A program made the translations under genes and the position numbers. A stretch of DNA of 49,796 bases from a virus. Shown one piece after another: positions 33,184 through 40,695 of this stretch. Position 1 is the stretch's first letter; each line of letters begins with the position of its first letter. The stretch is from IMG/VR virus record IMGVR_UViG_3300027797_000041, positions 1 to 49,796 of that record, one strand, 5' to 3'. Under the pieces are notes generated by a model that was not told the DNA's origin, made no database searches, and saw only the letters and a program-made list of their open reading frames with translations.

Positions 33184-33212
33184 TTGACCAGAAATTCCCA
33201 TTTTGTTATAAT
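33184..33212 (+). promoter_or_regulatory. Early promoter 1 (sigma70, extended -10)
   Basis: TTGACC (33184-33189), 17-nt spacer, TATAAT (33207-33212) with TG at the extended -10. AGTACT (33179-33184) abuts the -35. Confidence 0.85.
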
Positions 33213-33241
33213 TGTGGCTTACAAACAAACAGGAGCCTGCA

Positions 33242-33451
33242 ATGGGATATCGTGTGGTTGACACCCAAGACGTCATGCGTGACCGATACAGTGCTCGTGC
33301 AGGACTGGAAGGCCCGTTCAACTTCTCAGGTCGTGTGTTGTATTATGACAACAAAGAGGGTCAGTACTACGATCCTACTACTGACTTCTACGTGGAGCAA
33401 GCAGAGATGGACGAAATAAATACTCGTTTCTTTGAAGCTTTCAAAAAGTAA
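33242..33451 (+). CDS. Small early protein, unknown
   Basis: 69 residues, MGYRVVDTQDVMRDRY onward. The start is fixed by AGGAG at 33231-33235 and early promoter 1. The protein is soluble and has many aromatic and acidic residues (YYDNKEGQYYDPTTDFYVE). Position after a strong early promoter suggests a host-takeover protein, but nothing in the sequence names a target. Confidence 0.68.
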   Translation: MGYRVVDTQDVMRDRYSARAGLEGPFNFSGRVLYYDNKEGQYYDPTTDFYVEQAEMDEINTRFFEAFKK

Positions 33452-33466
33452 TACTTTGATAGTACT
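33443..33466 (+). repeat. 24-nt repeat with AGTACT box, copy 1
   Basis: AAAAAGTAATACTTTG, then A, then TAGTACT. The same sequence with G at the variable base recurs at 33763-33786. Each lies just before an early promoter -35. Confidence 0.75.
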
Positions 33467-33473
33467 ACTTTTT
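33443..33473 (+). terminator. A/T-rich hairpin between early genes
   Basis: AAAAAGTA (33443-33450) pairs with TACTTTTT (33466-33473), ending in a T-run just before the -35 of early promoter 2. It may insulate adjacent early units. Confidence 0.4.
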
Positions 33474-33476
33474 TGG

Positions 33477-33505
33477 TTGACCGGAAATGCCCAATTTGCT
33501 ATAAT
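33477..33505 (+). promoter_or_regulatory. Early promoter 2 (sigma70, extended -10)
   Basis: TTGACC (33477-33482), 17-nt spacer, TATAAT (33500-33505), TGC before the -10. Confidence 0.85.
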
Positions 33506-33535
33506 AATGGCATACAACGCAAAAGAGGGCAGATT

Positions 33536-33796
33536 ATGAAGGTAAAACTTTTTGTTACAGGTAATCAAAATTACACGTATTTCAAAAATAAACTGCCTAC
33601 CAGGCGTTGGGATTACTGTGAGACAGCCCGCACTGTGACCATTGTCCCAGACCCAGTCAACGTGTATCAAGACGGTGAGTATGGTTTTGTCACAGTTTTT
33701 GGTCGTAAGATTTTTGTCAAATGTGACGGAAATCATTGGGAAATTGTTGGTGCCGAGAAATTAAAAAGTAATACTTTGGTAGTACTTGACCAATAA
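33536..33796 (+). CDS. Small early protein, unknown
   Basis: 86 residues starting MKVKLFVTGNQNYTYF, with GAGGG as ribosome site. The C-terminal 20 residues are encoded by the 24-nt repeat and the -35 of the next promoter, so the gene and promoter 3 overlap. It is beta-rich and basic. Function unknown; early expression inferred from the promoter. Confidence 0.62.
   Translation: MKVKLFVTGNQNYTYFKNKLPTRRWDYCETARTVTIVPDPVNVYQDGEYGFVTVFGRKIFVKCDGNHWEIVGAEKLKSNTLVVLDQ
33763..33786 (+). repeat. 24-nt repeat with AGTACT box, copy 2
   Basis: Same as 33443-33466 apart from one base (G for A). It ends exactly at the first T of the -35 of early promoter 3 and also codes for the end of the upstream small protein. 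Confidence 0.75.
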
Positions 33797-33814
33797 TTCC
33801 CAAAATGCTATAAT
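33786..33814 (+). promoter_or_regulatory. Early promoter 3 (sigma70, extended -10)
   Basis: TTGACC (33786-33791), 17-nt spacer, TATAAT (33809-33814), TGC before the -10. Confidence 0.85.
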
Positions 33815-33844
33815 AACCACATACAAAGCAAAAAGGAGCCAGCA

Positions 33845-34027
33845 ATGCAGATCACCACAGCAATCAAACAAATACAAAAAGAAGCAGACTTCCAGGGCAT
33901 GGGCCTGTTGGAAGTTTTGCAAGATATCCAAAAGCACGGCAAGATGCTTTACTGTGAAAAGACAATGGCGGCATTTGTTGTTTTTGTGCAACAAGGGCAA
34001 GAACTGTTTGCCCCGGTTGACCATTAA
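33845..34027 (+). CDS. Small early protein, unknown
   Basis: 60 residues, MQITTAIKQIQKEADFQ onward, with AAGGAG 8 nt upstream and early promoter 3. Helical N-terminus, then a hydrophobic stretch (MAAFVVFVQQG) too short to be a clear membrane span. Its 3' end contains the hairpin and -35 of promoter 4. Function unknown. Confidence 0.62.
   Translation: MQITTAIKQIQKEADFQGMGLLEVLQDIQKHGKMLYCEKTMAAFVVFVQQGQELFAPVDH
33995..34013 (+). terminator. Hairpin upstream of early promoter 4
   Basis: GGGCAA (33995-34000) pairs perfectly with TTGCCC (34008-34013) over a 7-nt loop, inside the end of the small coding region and 3 nt before the next -35. No T-run follows, so it may be an operator rather than a terminator. 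Confidence 0.35.
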
Positions 34028-34045
34028 TTCAACTTTTGCTATAAT
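34017..34045 (+). promoter_or_regulatory. Early promoter 4 (sigma70, extended -10)
   Basis: TTGACC (34017-34022), 17-nt spacer, TATAAT (34040-34045), TGC before the -10. It drives the AAA+ ATPase gene. Confidence 0.85.
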
Positions 34046-34090
34046 AGAGACATAAACAGTAAACAACAACGCATTTCAAAGGAGCCAACA

Positions 34091-35119
34091 ATGAGTGCAA
34101 TTCGAGTTATCAAAGGTGTGTATCGCAACAAACCCGTTCGCAATATCGCTTTCAATCTTGTGTCCGGTTATCAAACTGGCGCTAAAGGCAATTTTGTGAC
34201 AGTAGAAAACAATGGGACATTTCCTAATTGTCCCGACACCATCCGTATCCGAGTCAACAACATCAAAGACATCGAGTATGTCAATGGAGAAGCAGTGAGT
34301 AATGACAACACCGTGGCCTTTGTTGCCGCACAAACTGAAACTGAAACCGAAGATCAAATCATGACTCGCATTCGCGAGCGTTTTGACATTCTCAACGACA
34401 TGACCAAAGCCTGTGTGAACGGTGACATCCGTGCCATGATTGTGTCAGGTCCTCCTGGAGTGGGCAAGAGCTTTGGCGTCGAGCGTGAGATCGAAAAGGC
34501 CACCTTGTTTGACAAATTGGCAGGCAAGCGCCTTCGTGCCGAAGTTGTGAAAGGTAGTGCAACACCCATTGGCTTGTATCAGACACTGTACAAGTATTCA
34601 GATGCTAATTGTGTGTTGGTGTTTGATGACTGTGACAGTATCCTGCTGGACGACGTGGCCCTGAACTTGCTGAAGGGTGCCTTAGACTCCGGCAAGAAAC
34701 GCACTATTTCATGGTTGAGTGAGTCAAGTGCTTTGCGCCGCGAAGGCATCCCTGATCGTTTCGAGTTCAAAGGTTCAGTGATTTTTATTACCAACTTGAA
34801 GTTTGACACCATGAAGAGTCAAAAGTTGCGTGATCACTTGGATGCATTGCAATCACGCTGTCACTATCTTGACTTGACACTTGACACTATGCGTGACAAG
34901 GTGTTGCGCATCAAGCAGATTGCCAAGGACGGTGTGCTGTTTTCAGACTATGATTTTGAAGAGTGTGTGCAGGACGAGATTGTTGAGTTCATGGAATCTA
35001 ATCAGAATCGCCTGCGTGAGATGAGCCTGCGCATGGCATTAAAGATTGCAGACTTGCGCAAGAGCTTTGCAGGCAACTGGAAACGCATGGCTGAGACAAC
35101 TTGTATGAAGAGTGCCTAA
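34091..35119 (+). CDS. AAA+ ATPase, early
   Basis: 342 residues. Walker A SGPPGVGKSFG (about 116-126), Walker B VLVFDDCDS (about 175-183), and later FITNLKFD as sensor 1 and RMALKIADL near the C-terminus. The N-terminal 100 residues (GVYRNKPVRNIAFNLVSGY) form a separate domain of unknown role. It is not clamp loader gp44: the order of motifs and the C-terminus differ. GGAG precedes the ATG. It is the largest product of the early promoter array; it may remodel a protein or DNA complex. Confidence 0.82.
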   Translation: MSAIRVIKGVYRNKPVRNIAFNLVSGYQTGAKGNFVTVENNGTFPNCPDTIRIRVNNIKDIEYVNGEAVSNDNTVAFVAAQTETETEDQIMTRIRERFDILNDMTKACVNGDIRAMIVSGPPGVGKSFGVEREIEKATLFDKLAGKRLRAEVVKGSATPIGLYQTLYKYSDANCVLVFDDCDSILLDDVALNLLKGALDSGKKRTISWLSESSALRREGIPDRFEFKGSVIFITNLKFDTMKSQKLRDHLDALQSRCHYLDLTLDTMRDKVLRIKQIAKDGVLFSDYDFEECVQDEIVEFMESNQNRLREMSLRMALKIADLRKSFAGNWKRMAETTCMKSA

Positions 35120-35120
35120 C

Positions 35121-35270
35121 ATGACAGCCTGGGACATTGTCAATGTTATGTTTGCGTTTTTTAATGCATACATAGCCGTAGAATGTTTCTGGTTCGGTGT
35201 AACATTTTGGGGTTGGTTTAATTTATTTGCCAGTGCCTCAAATGCGGCATCGTTGGTTGCAAGGATCTAA
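35121..35270 (+). CDS. Tiny membrane protein (49 aa)
   Basis: ATG 35121 directly follows the AAA+ stop. It reads MTAWDIVNVMFAFFNAYIA, then a second hydrophobic run (FWFGVTFWGWFNLF) with five Trp/Phe pairs. One or two membrane segments are likely. Stop at 35268 and the next tiny gene begins 1 nt later. Function unknown. Confidence 0.55.
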   Translation: MTAWDIVNVMFAFFNAYIAVECFWFGVTFWGWFNLFASASNAASLVARI

Positions 35271-35271
35271 C

Positions 35272-35364
35272 ATGGCCTGGATAGCAGTGCTCATCTTAGT
35301 GTTTGTGGGCGAGCTGTGGTGGGCACTGTTCTTAACTGCATTGCTACTAATATTTACTGATTGA
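35272..35364 (+). CDS. Tiny membrane protein (30 aa)
   Basis: MAWIAVLILVFVGELWWAL and then ten more hydrophobic residues: essentially a single membrane helix. Stop is followed by two hairpins. It resembles the 49-aa and 37-aa neighbours only in layout. Coding status inferred from packing. Confidence 0.5.
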   Translation: MAWIAVLILVFVGELWWALFLTALLLIFTD

Positions 35365-35407
35365 GTTTTACCCCAGGGATTGGTTGGCTCCGCCCCGGGT
35401 TTTTACA

Positions 35408-35432
35408 CAGGGACTTCGGTCCCTGTTTTTTT
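35408..35432 (+). terminator. Strong rho-independent terminator
   Basis: CAGGGAC (35408-35414), TTCG loop, GTCCCTG (35419-35425), then seven T. It closes the early region. A second, less regular GC-rich hairpin may form just upstream from ACCC and GGGT at about 35371-35401. Confidence 0.92.
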
Positions 35433-35459
35433 GACTAATGTTCTAATATGTGCTACTAT
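35431..35459 (+). promoter_or_regulatory. Sigma70 promoter, -10 seven nt before ATG
   Basis: TTGACT (35431-35436), 17-nt spacer, TACTAT (35454-35459), TGC before the -10. The predicted start of transcription is 35466, one base before ATG 35467; no ribosome site. Confidence 0.7.
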
Positions 35460-35466
35460 ATACAAC

Positions 35467-36021
35467 ATGCACTTCGTTGACCCACAAAAGCAAATCATAG
35501 TTCAGCCCTCTAGAGCACTGTATAAATGGTCGCGCATTTTTAACCGATTGCAAAGAAACTTTTTTACAGAGCCAGTTGAACTACGGCGAGAGCGACAAAT
35601 AAGAGATTTTATCACACTCAACGGATACCAACAGGTACGATTCAAAACAGATACAGATGTGCTTGGAGACTTAACCAGGGTCGAGCACAGTGCCGACGCC
35701 GACCTTGTTGTGATAACAGATCAAAAATTCAGCAGATATCCTTGTCCCATTATCATTCAAAAGATACAATGGCACCTGGATCAGTGCCCAGCATTGTACT
35801 TGTGTTTGAACAGACACTACGTCAACATAGACAACAGTTATCATGACACTGAATTGGACAGCAAATACACTGTGGCCATAACACAGTGGCTGAAAAAGAA
35901 TTTGCCCGGCGCAGATGTAGTAGATTTGAGTTTGGACTTTGAAGACTACGGTCGTAGTTTTACTTGGGCAGTGCCAGATCGACATTATTTTATCAGGAAA
36001 CTGCATGACCAAACTGATTGA
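35467..36021 (+). CDS. Conserved protein, unknown (cassette gene 1)
   Basis: 184 residues from ATG 35467 (MHFVDPQKQIIVQPSRALYKW). Basic N-terminus, then mixed alpha/beta with VVITDQKFSRYPCPIIIQKIQWHLD. No motif is recognised. It overlaps the next gene by 17 nt and forms a three-gene cassette with it and the one after, between early terminator and UvsW. The promoter abuts the ATG, so leaderless expression is possible. Confidence 0.65.
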   Translation: MHFVDPQKQIIVQPSRALYKWSRIFNRLQRNFFTEPVELRRERQIRDFITLNGYQQVRFKTDTDVLGDLTRVEHSADADLVVITDQKFSRYPCPIIIQKIQWHLDQCPALYLCLNRHYVNIDNSYHDTELDSKYTVAITQWLKKNLPGADVVDLSLDFEDYGRSFTWAVPDRHYFIRKLHDQTD

Positions 36022-36691
36022 ATTTTTCGATCAACAACCCATGCGGGATGATTGGAAAACACAATACATTAGATACCGATTGGGTAGACTCAAACATCAA
36101 TACTGGCTTTGGAATAGAAAGAATTCTTCAAAGGCCTTGATTGATGAATATGATTATGCTATACTACGCAATTGTCAGCCGGGACGCACAGTGTTTTTTG
36201 CCAGTGCCGGATACTACTTGAAAGACATTTGGCCCGAAATAGAGTCAGTGGAAATGCATGCTGTGGTCAAAACATTCTATCCAGACGTGCATGTATGCAC
36301 TCGTGAGCAGCTAAAGGATTTGCCTTGGCGAGTAGATAACTTTGCTGTGGTAAACAATCGTGCAGATCATTGGGTCACTGTGGACGGATTAACTGATCAT
36401 CTCAAACACTATTGTGCTGTGATGAACCCAGGATGCAGAGTGTTTTACAGTTTTAGAGACACACAAATACACGTCAATAGATTGACCACAGATATGGCAG
36501 CATTGTTTTTGAATTGGGCACAAGAACTTGAGTCAATTGGTTTACAGTTGGTATGGCATAGTATTGGATTTGATCACAAGGTGCCAGATCAAAATGGCTA
36601 CTACAATCAACTTGAAAACTCAGACACCACAAACGGCAATTTAAAGTTTTGGTTTGTTTATAAAGGAACACCTTGGATTGTGGAATCATGA
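36005..36691 (+). CDS. Conserved protein, unknown, possibly Rossmann-like (cassette gene 2)
   Basis: 228 residues from ATG 36005. The middle reads RTVFFASAGYYLKDIWPEIESVEMHAVV, then NPGCRVFYSFRDTQIHVNRL, which resembles a degenerate SAM-binding fold without the glycine signature. That comparison is weak. It overlaps both neighbours, so the cassette is translationally coupled. Confidence 0.65.
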   Translation: MTKLIEFFDQQPMRDDWKTQYIRYRLGRLKHQYWLWNRKNSSKALIDEYDYAILRNCQPGRTVFFASAGYYLKDIWPEIESVEMHAVVKTFYPDVHVCTREQLKDLPWRVDNFAVVNNRADHWVTVDGLTDHLKHYCAVMNPGCRVFYSFRDTQIHVNRLTTDMAALFLNWAQELESIGLQLVWHSIGFDHKVPDQNGYYNQLENSDTTNGNLKFWFVYKGTPWIVES

Positions 36692-37212
36692 AAATAATTT
36701 GTTACACAGGTGGTACCTGTGGAGATGTAATAACAGCATTGTTTGACAGCACAGACACATCCTATCACGGTGCCACGGTGATGATTGATGCAGCCCGTTC
36801 GCGCTTTAAAAAACCACAGACATTTGCTGATGATAAGGAAAAAGATCAATATCTTAAACACATGACCGCTAAATATCAATCCATTCCAAGTCATGATTTA
36901 GAATATCACGGCAGACAGCGTCACGAGTTTATTGGAATTACTGTGCAAGACTGGAATGTGGCATTATGGGCGGCTCAACGCTTCAAAGACTTACATCGTC
37001 CGCATGTGTGGACAGAGATGACTGCTGTTTGTGGTGCAATCACCGTGGAAGATTATGCACAACTGTTGATTGATTTTTCTAATCTTATTGTGCAACACAC
37101 AGATAAAATCATAACATTAGAATCCATACAAACAGGAACTGCATTGCAAAATCCCATATTACAAAACGCCAACAGAGATTTTTATAAAACTTGGTTAGAA
37201 GCACAACAATGA
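36688..37212 (+). CDS. Conserved protein, unknown (cassette gene 3)
   Basis: 174 residues, MKIICYTGGTCGDVITALFD at the N-terminus, a glycine-rich nucleotide-loop-like start (YTGGTCGD) that is not a Walker motif. The remainder is helical. Start overlaps the previous stop by 4 nt (ATGA) and the UvsW ATG overlaps its stop. It is conserved-looking but unnamed. Confidence 0.66.
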   Translation: MKIICYTGGTCGDVITALFDSTDTSYHGATVMIDAARSRFKKPQTFADDKEKDQYLKHMTAKYQSIPSHDLEYHGRQRHEFIGITVQDWNVALWAAQRFKDLHRPHVWTEMTAVCGAITVEDYAQLLIDFSNLIVQHTDKIITLESIQTGTALQNPILQNANRDFYKTWLEAQQ

Positions 37213-38678
37213 AACAATGTACCATACAGATACGAGACGAAGTAAACATCAAGATTGAAGGCCTGGACTTGGATGCTCGCAAAGCTCTAGTCACGGCTTT
37301 TAAATATGAGAATCCGGCCGCACGTTATTTGCCGGCAGTACGACTGGGACGCTGGGACGGCAAGGTAGCATATTTCCAACTGGGCGGGTCAACTTATGTA
37401 AATCTGTTGCCAGAGATCATGCCCATCCTGGAACGGTTTGATTATGATATCGAACTAGATGATCAACGTGACTACTCAAACACATTCACGTTTGAATCAG
37501 TAACTGAAACAAGTTTCGAACATGTGAAATGGCCTCGGACACATCCTGCCGCAGGTGATGCTATTACATTACGTGACTACCAAGTGGAGATCATCAACAA
37601 CTTCTTGGCCAATCCACAATGCATACAAGAAGTGGCTACAGGTGCAGGCAAGACCATTATGACAGCAGCCTTGAGCAATGCTGTGACACCTTATGGTCGA
37701 AGCATTGTGATCGTGCCCAACAAGAGTCTTGTGACACAAACCGAAGCAGACTATAAGAACATGCAACAAGACGTTGGTGTGTACTTTGGTGATAGAAAAG
37801 AATATGGACGACAGCACACTATATGCACATGGCAAAGCCTAAACAACCTGTTGAAGAATACCAAAGCAGGTGTAGGCGACTGCACCATAGGTGAGTTCTT
37901 AGAAGATGTAGTGTGTGTTATTGTGGACGAAGTACACATGGCTAAGGCAGATGCACTGAAAACTTTGCTCACAGGTGTGATGTCGACTGTGCCAATTCGC
38001 TGGGGCCTGACCGGAACTGTGCCCAAAGAAAAGTTTGAAAGTCAAGCACTGTTGGTCAGCCTTGGTCCTGTGATTGGCCGACTCAGTGCCAGTGAATTGC
38101 AACAACAAGGTGTGCTGGCCAACTGTCATGTGAACATTGTACAACTGATCGATCACGTGGAGTATAAAGATTACCAAAGCGAACTTAAATATTTGCTGGA
38201 AGAATCTGGACGACTGGACACCATGGCCGATCTTGTGCGCAATGTAAATGAAACTGGCAACACCCTGGTCTTGGTAGATCGTACTGAATGCGGTAGACAA
38301 CTGGTTGCAAGGTTAGGTGACCGAGCAGTTTTTGTGTCGGGCGCCACCAAAGGATCAAAGCGGCAAGCAGAATATGATGAAGTGGCTGAAGCAACAGATA
38401 AAATCATCGTGGCTACATATGGTGTGGCAGCGGTTGGAATTAACATACCTCGAATATTCAACCTTGTTCTTGTGGAGCCTGGCAAAAGTTTTGTTAGAGT
38501 CATCCAGAGTATTGGCAGAGGCATTAGAAAAGCAGAAGACAAAGATCACGTCCAAATATGGGACTTGACCAGCACTTGTAAATTTGCCAAGCGTCATTTG
38601 ACCAAGCGCAAACAGTTCTACAAAGAAGCCAACTATCCTTTCACACAAGAAAAACTGGATTGGATGAAGATCAAATGA
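37209..38678 (+). CDS. uvsW: Helicase UvsW
   Basis: Superfamily 2 helicase that unwinds R-loops and branched DNA and helps switch from origin- to recombination-dependent replication in T4. Residues 1-100 are the N-terminal DNA-binding domain (ARYLPAVRLGRWDGKVAYF). Walker A ATGAGKTI is at 143-150, the DEVH box in VIVDEVHMAK, SAT-like LTGTVPKE, and motif VI QSIGRGIRKAED with IWDLT. At 489 residues it nearly equals T4 UvsW (503). ATG 37209 overlaps the upstream stop. Confidence 0.93.
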   Translation: MKQCTIQIRDEVNIKIEGLDLDARKALVTAFKYENPAARYLPAVRLGRWDGKVAYFQLGGSTYVNLLPEIMPILERFDYDIELDDQRDYSNTFTFESVTETSFEHVKWPRTHPAAGDAITLRDYQVEIINNFLANPQCIQEVATGAGKTIMTAALSNAVTPYGRSIVIVPNKSLVTQTEADYKNMQQDVGVYFGDRKEYGRQHTICTWQSLNNLLKNTKAGVGDCTIGEFLEDVVCVIVDEVHMAKADALKTLLTGVMSTVPIRWGLTGTVPKEKFESQALLVSLGPVIGRLSASELQQQGVLANCHVNIVQLIDHVEYKDYQSELKYLLEESGRLDTMADLVRNVNETGNTLVLVDRTECGRQLVARLGDRAVFVSGATKGSKRQAEYDEVAEATDKIIVATYGVAAVGINIPRIFNLVLVEPGKSFVRVIQSIGRGIRKAEDKDHVQIWDLTSTCKFAKRHLTKRKQFYKEANYPFTQEKLDWMKIK

Positions 38679-39334
38679 AAAAGAAATTGTTAGTTGTTGG
38701 CGACAGTTTTATGTGTCAGGACACAAGATACCCTGGACAGCACTGGAGCGAATTACTGCCTGCTTTTGATGTGATTAATTTTGGTCGTGCTGGGTGGAGT
38801 AATTGTTTGATTGCACTAACTTTGATGGAGTATGTTTCTATCAACCCACCTGACGCTGTGGTCCTAGGTTTTACGGATCCGTTAAGACTGGAATTTGCAG
38901 CACACGGTCGACACGGCCCAGATAAAGATTGGATAACTAGCAATCATACTGGAGCTCTCACTGCAGATGAAAAGTTATGCAGAGATTATTTCACTGTAAC
39001 TAGAGATTTGAGACTAGAGGTCAATAAATCGGCCATGCTGATTAACAATTTATTAGGCATGTTGAAATCTTTGCAAATTCCTTTTGCATTTAACTACATG
39101 ATGTTTGAGTCTTTTTTGCCTCAAATCACTGAGCTGCAACACCAGAGACTGAGTCAGTTTCAGACTCAACAAATTACATACAACTTGGCCATGGATGACC
39201 GCGATTCCTGGTCAAAATCTGACCCAATGTTTCATGTGCATGACATGAACAAACAAAACAAATTTGCAATGCATGTGGGAAAAGTCTTGACATTACAGTT
39301 TGAATCCAGTACAATAAAAAAATGCGAATATTAA
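38675..39334 (+). CDS. SGNH-hydrolase-like protein
   Basis: 219 residues from ATG 38675, overlapping UvsW by 4 nt. LLVVGDSFM is SGNH block I (Ser), INFGRAGWSN is block II/III (Gly, Asn), and a Asp/His pair may lie in PMFHVHDMN near the C-terminus. Family members are esterases or acyl transfer enzymes acting on lipids and glycans. This is the second SGNH-like domain in the window. Confidence 0.65.
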   Translation: MKKKLLVVGDSFMCQDTRYPGQHWSELLPAFDVINFGRAGWSNCLIALTLMEYVSINPPDAVVLGFTDPLRLEFAAHGRHGPDKDWITSNHTGALTADEKLCRDYFTVTRDLRLEVNKSAMLINNLLGMLKSLQIPFAFNYMMFESFLPQITELQHQRLSQFQTQQITYNLAMDDRDSWSKSDPMFHVHDMNKQNKFAMHVGKVLTLQFESSTIKKCEY

Positions 39335-39822
39335 CCTTAGACAACATTCATTACGACCTAGACCATTTGCCCGAAGAAGTAGATGACATGCGGTTTGCCA
39401 TCTTAGACAATTCAAACCCACAAGAACCAGACTATCATTTCATTCCCTTGATATTTTTGGAAAGTTTTAATGCGCCTGCCCTGGTGCTACGCATTGGTGA
39501 GAACACTATCAAGATGCCCATGGACTGGCAGATACTCATAGGCGAGCCTGAAGTGGGTGACCTGGAAGTATTACCACTGACATCCATAAACGATCGTGGC
39601 TTCAAAGTGTTTCAGTTCAATCCACTCACCAGTTTCCGTCCGTCATTCCCAGACATTGAAATCTTGGATGTGTATCATGAGGTATCGTGGTATGCGCCTA
39701 AACTAAAGAATGGCCAGTTGCTTTCTGTGCCCCTAAACGATAATCCTGATCCTGACTGTGTGTACTTTGTGAAAGACATCAGTCGCAACTGTGAAATAGT
39801 AGACTACAACAAATCATGGTGA
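39322..39822 (+). CDS. Conserved protein downstream of uvsW, unknown
   Basis: 166 residues. IKMPMDWQILIGE and FNPLTSFRPSFPDIEILDVY are strongly patterned, and the ending DCVYFVKDISRNCEIVD suggests a small beta-domain protein. Proteins of this type are conserved next to uvsW in related aquatic phages, with no assigned role. It overlaps the SGNH gene by 13 nt. Confidence 0.65.
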   Translation: MRILTLDNIHYDLDHLPEEVDDMRFAILDNSNPQEPDYHFIPLIFLESFNAPALVLRIGENTIKMPMDWQILIGEPEVGDLEVLPLTSINDRGFKVFQFNPLTSFRPSFPDIEILDVYHEVSWYAPKLKNGQLLSVPLNDNPDPDCVYFVKDISRNCEIVDYNKSW

Positions 39823-39825
39823 CAC

Positions 39826-39972
39826 ATGGCATACACTGAACCTGAAATATTTGAAATGATCAATCGCTTGGCCAAGATTTACTTGGAAAGTTACCCAGAA
39901 GATCAGGCGGGCCTAGAACGATTCCTGCGCTGGGCACATGCTCAATATGGTTACAAGTATGGGAACACTTAA
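39826..39972 (+). CDS. Small protein (48 aa), unknown
   Basis: ATG 39826, MAYTEPEIFEMINRLAKIY onward, a two-helix soluble protein with an aromatic C-terminus. It lies 3 nt after the previous stop and overlaps the next start by 14 nt. No motif. Confidence 0.55.
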   Translation: MAYTEPEIFEMINRLAKIYLESYPEDQAGLERFLRWAHAQYGYKYGNT

Positions 39973-40252
39973 ACCCGGCGCCACCTACATCTACGAGCGT
40001 GTGGGCAACGAAGTGTATGCTCGTGAATTTGGATCCGATACTAGACAACTCATGGGTTATAGTTACGATCCTGTGACTGGACATCATGTTGATTACGACC
40101 GACGCACTGGTGATGGTAGACCACTAGTTGATCATATGCGGGAAGATAAAATGTGGGCGGACATGCGGCGCTTGGCCCAGACCACGCCTGCTTTACAGGA
40201 TGCCTTGGAACGTGCTATAGTAGTATATAAACTAATCAAGGTAGACAAGTGA
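39959..40252 (+). CDS. Conserved small protein (KPGATYIYER family), unknown
   Basis: 97 residues from ATG 39959. The N-terminal LKPGATYIYERVGNEVYARE and a following YDPVTGHHVDYD are seen in small proteins of cyanophage-type T4 relatives. A C-terminal helix follows. No enzymatic signature. The next gene's GTG overlaps its stop. Confidence 0.66.
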   Translation: MGTLKPGATYIYERVGNEVYAREFGSDTRQLMGYSYDPVTGHHVDYDRRTGDGRPLVDHMREDKMWADMRRLAQTTPALQDALERAIVVYKLIKVDK

Positions 40253-40695
40253 GTGATAAACTAAACATTGCAAATGAGATGCGACAACTGGATCGCAAGA
40301 ACAGAAACTTCTATCGCGAACTCACAGAAGAGGAACGCAAGAAGTTCTCCAACTATCTCATGATTCGTTGGGCGTCATGTGTGGAAGGCTCACGGGACTT
40401 GCAAGAGTTTTATTTGATTGCTACCAATGAACGTTTTAACAAACATTTCTTTAACATCAGTCGGCATCCTGAACTGCAATGGCTGTGTGCTACCACAGTG
40501 AGTCCGGACATGGGCACACCCAGACACAACTGGATTGCTCCCAAGAAAAAAGAAGCTGGTGCAAGCAGTATGAAAAAGCAGTTGGCAGAATTATTTCCCT
40601 TATACAAAGATGACGAAATAGACCTGCTGGCCAAACTTACAACCAAGAAAGAACTTGATCAACACATCCGAGACCATGGCCGAGACACCAAGTGA
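40249..40695 (+). CDS. 62: Probable clamp-loader small subunit, gp62-like
   Basis: 148 residues from GTG 40249. With gp44, gp62 loads the gp45 sliding clamp. Blocks align in order with T4 gp62: LMIRWASCVEGSRDLQEFYLIATN against its MVENALS..VYAMN, HPELQWLCATTVSPDMGTPRHNWIA against NYLMAAVPRG, and DDEIDLLAKLTTKKEL against the IIKLLAKRY helix. It is shorter than T4 (187 aa), as in marine relatives. gp44 and gp45 are not in the window, so this is a moderate call. Confidence 0.5.
   Translation: MSDKLNIANEMRQLDRKNRNFYRELTEEERKKFSNYLMIRWASCVEGSRDLQEFYLIATNERFNKHFFNISRHPELQWLCATTVSPDMGTPRHNWIAPKKKEAGASSMKKQLAELFPLYKDDEIDLLAKLTTKKELDQHIRDHGRDTK

Noticed and set aside
33761-34069. Minus-strand frame across the early promoters
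   Set aside because: It runs through two promoters and three small genes with proper ribosome sites on plus.
34091-35119. AAA+ ATPase as clamp loader gp44
   Set aside because: Its N-terminal domain and C-terminal half do not follow the gp44 pattern, and gp45 or gp43 are not beside it.
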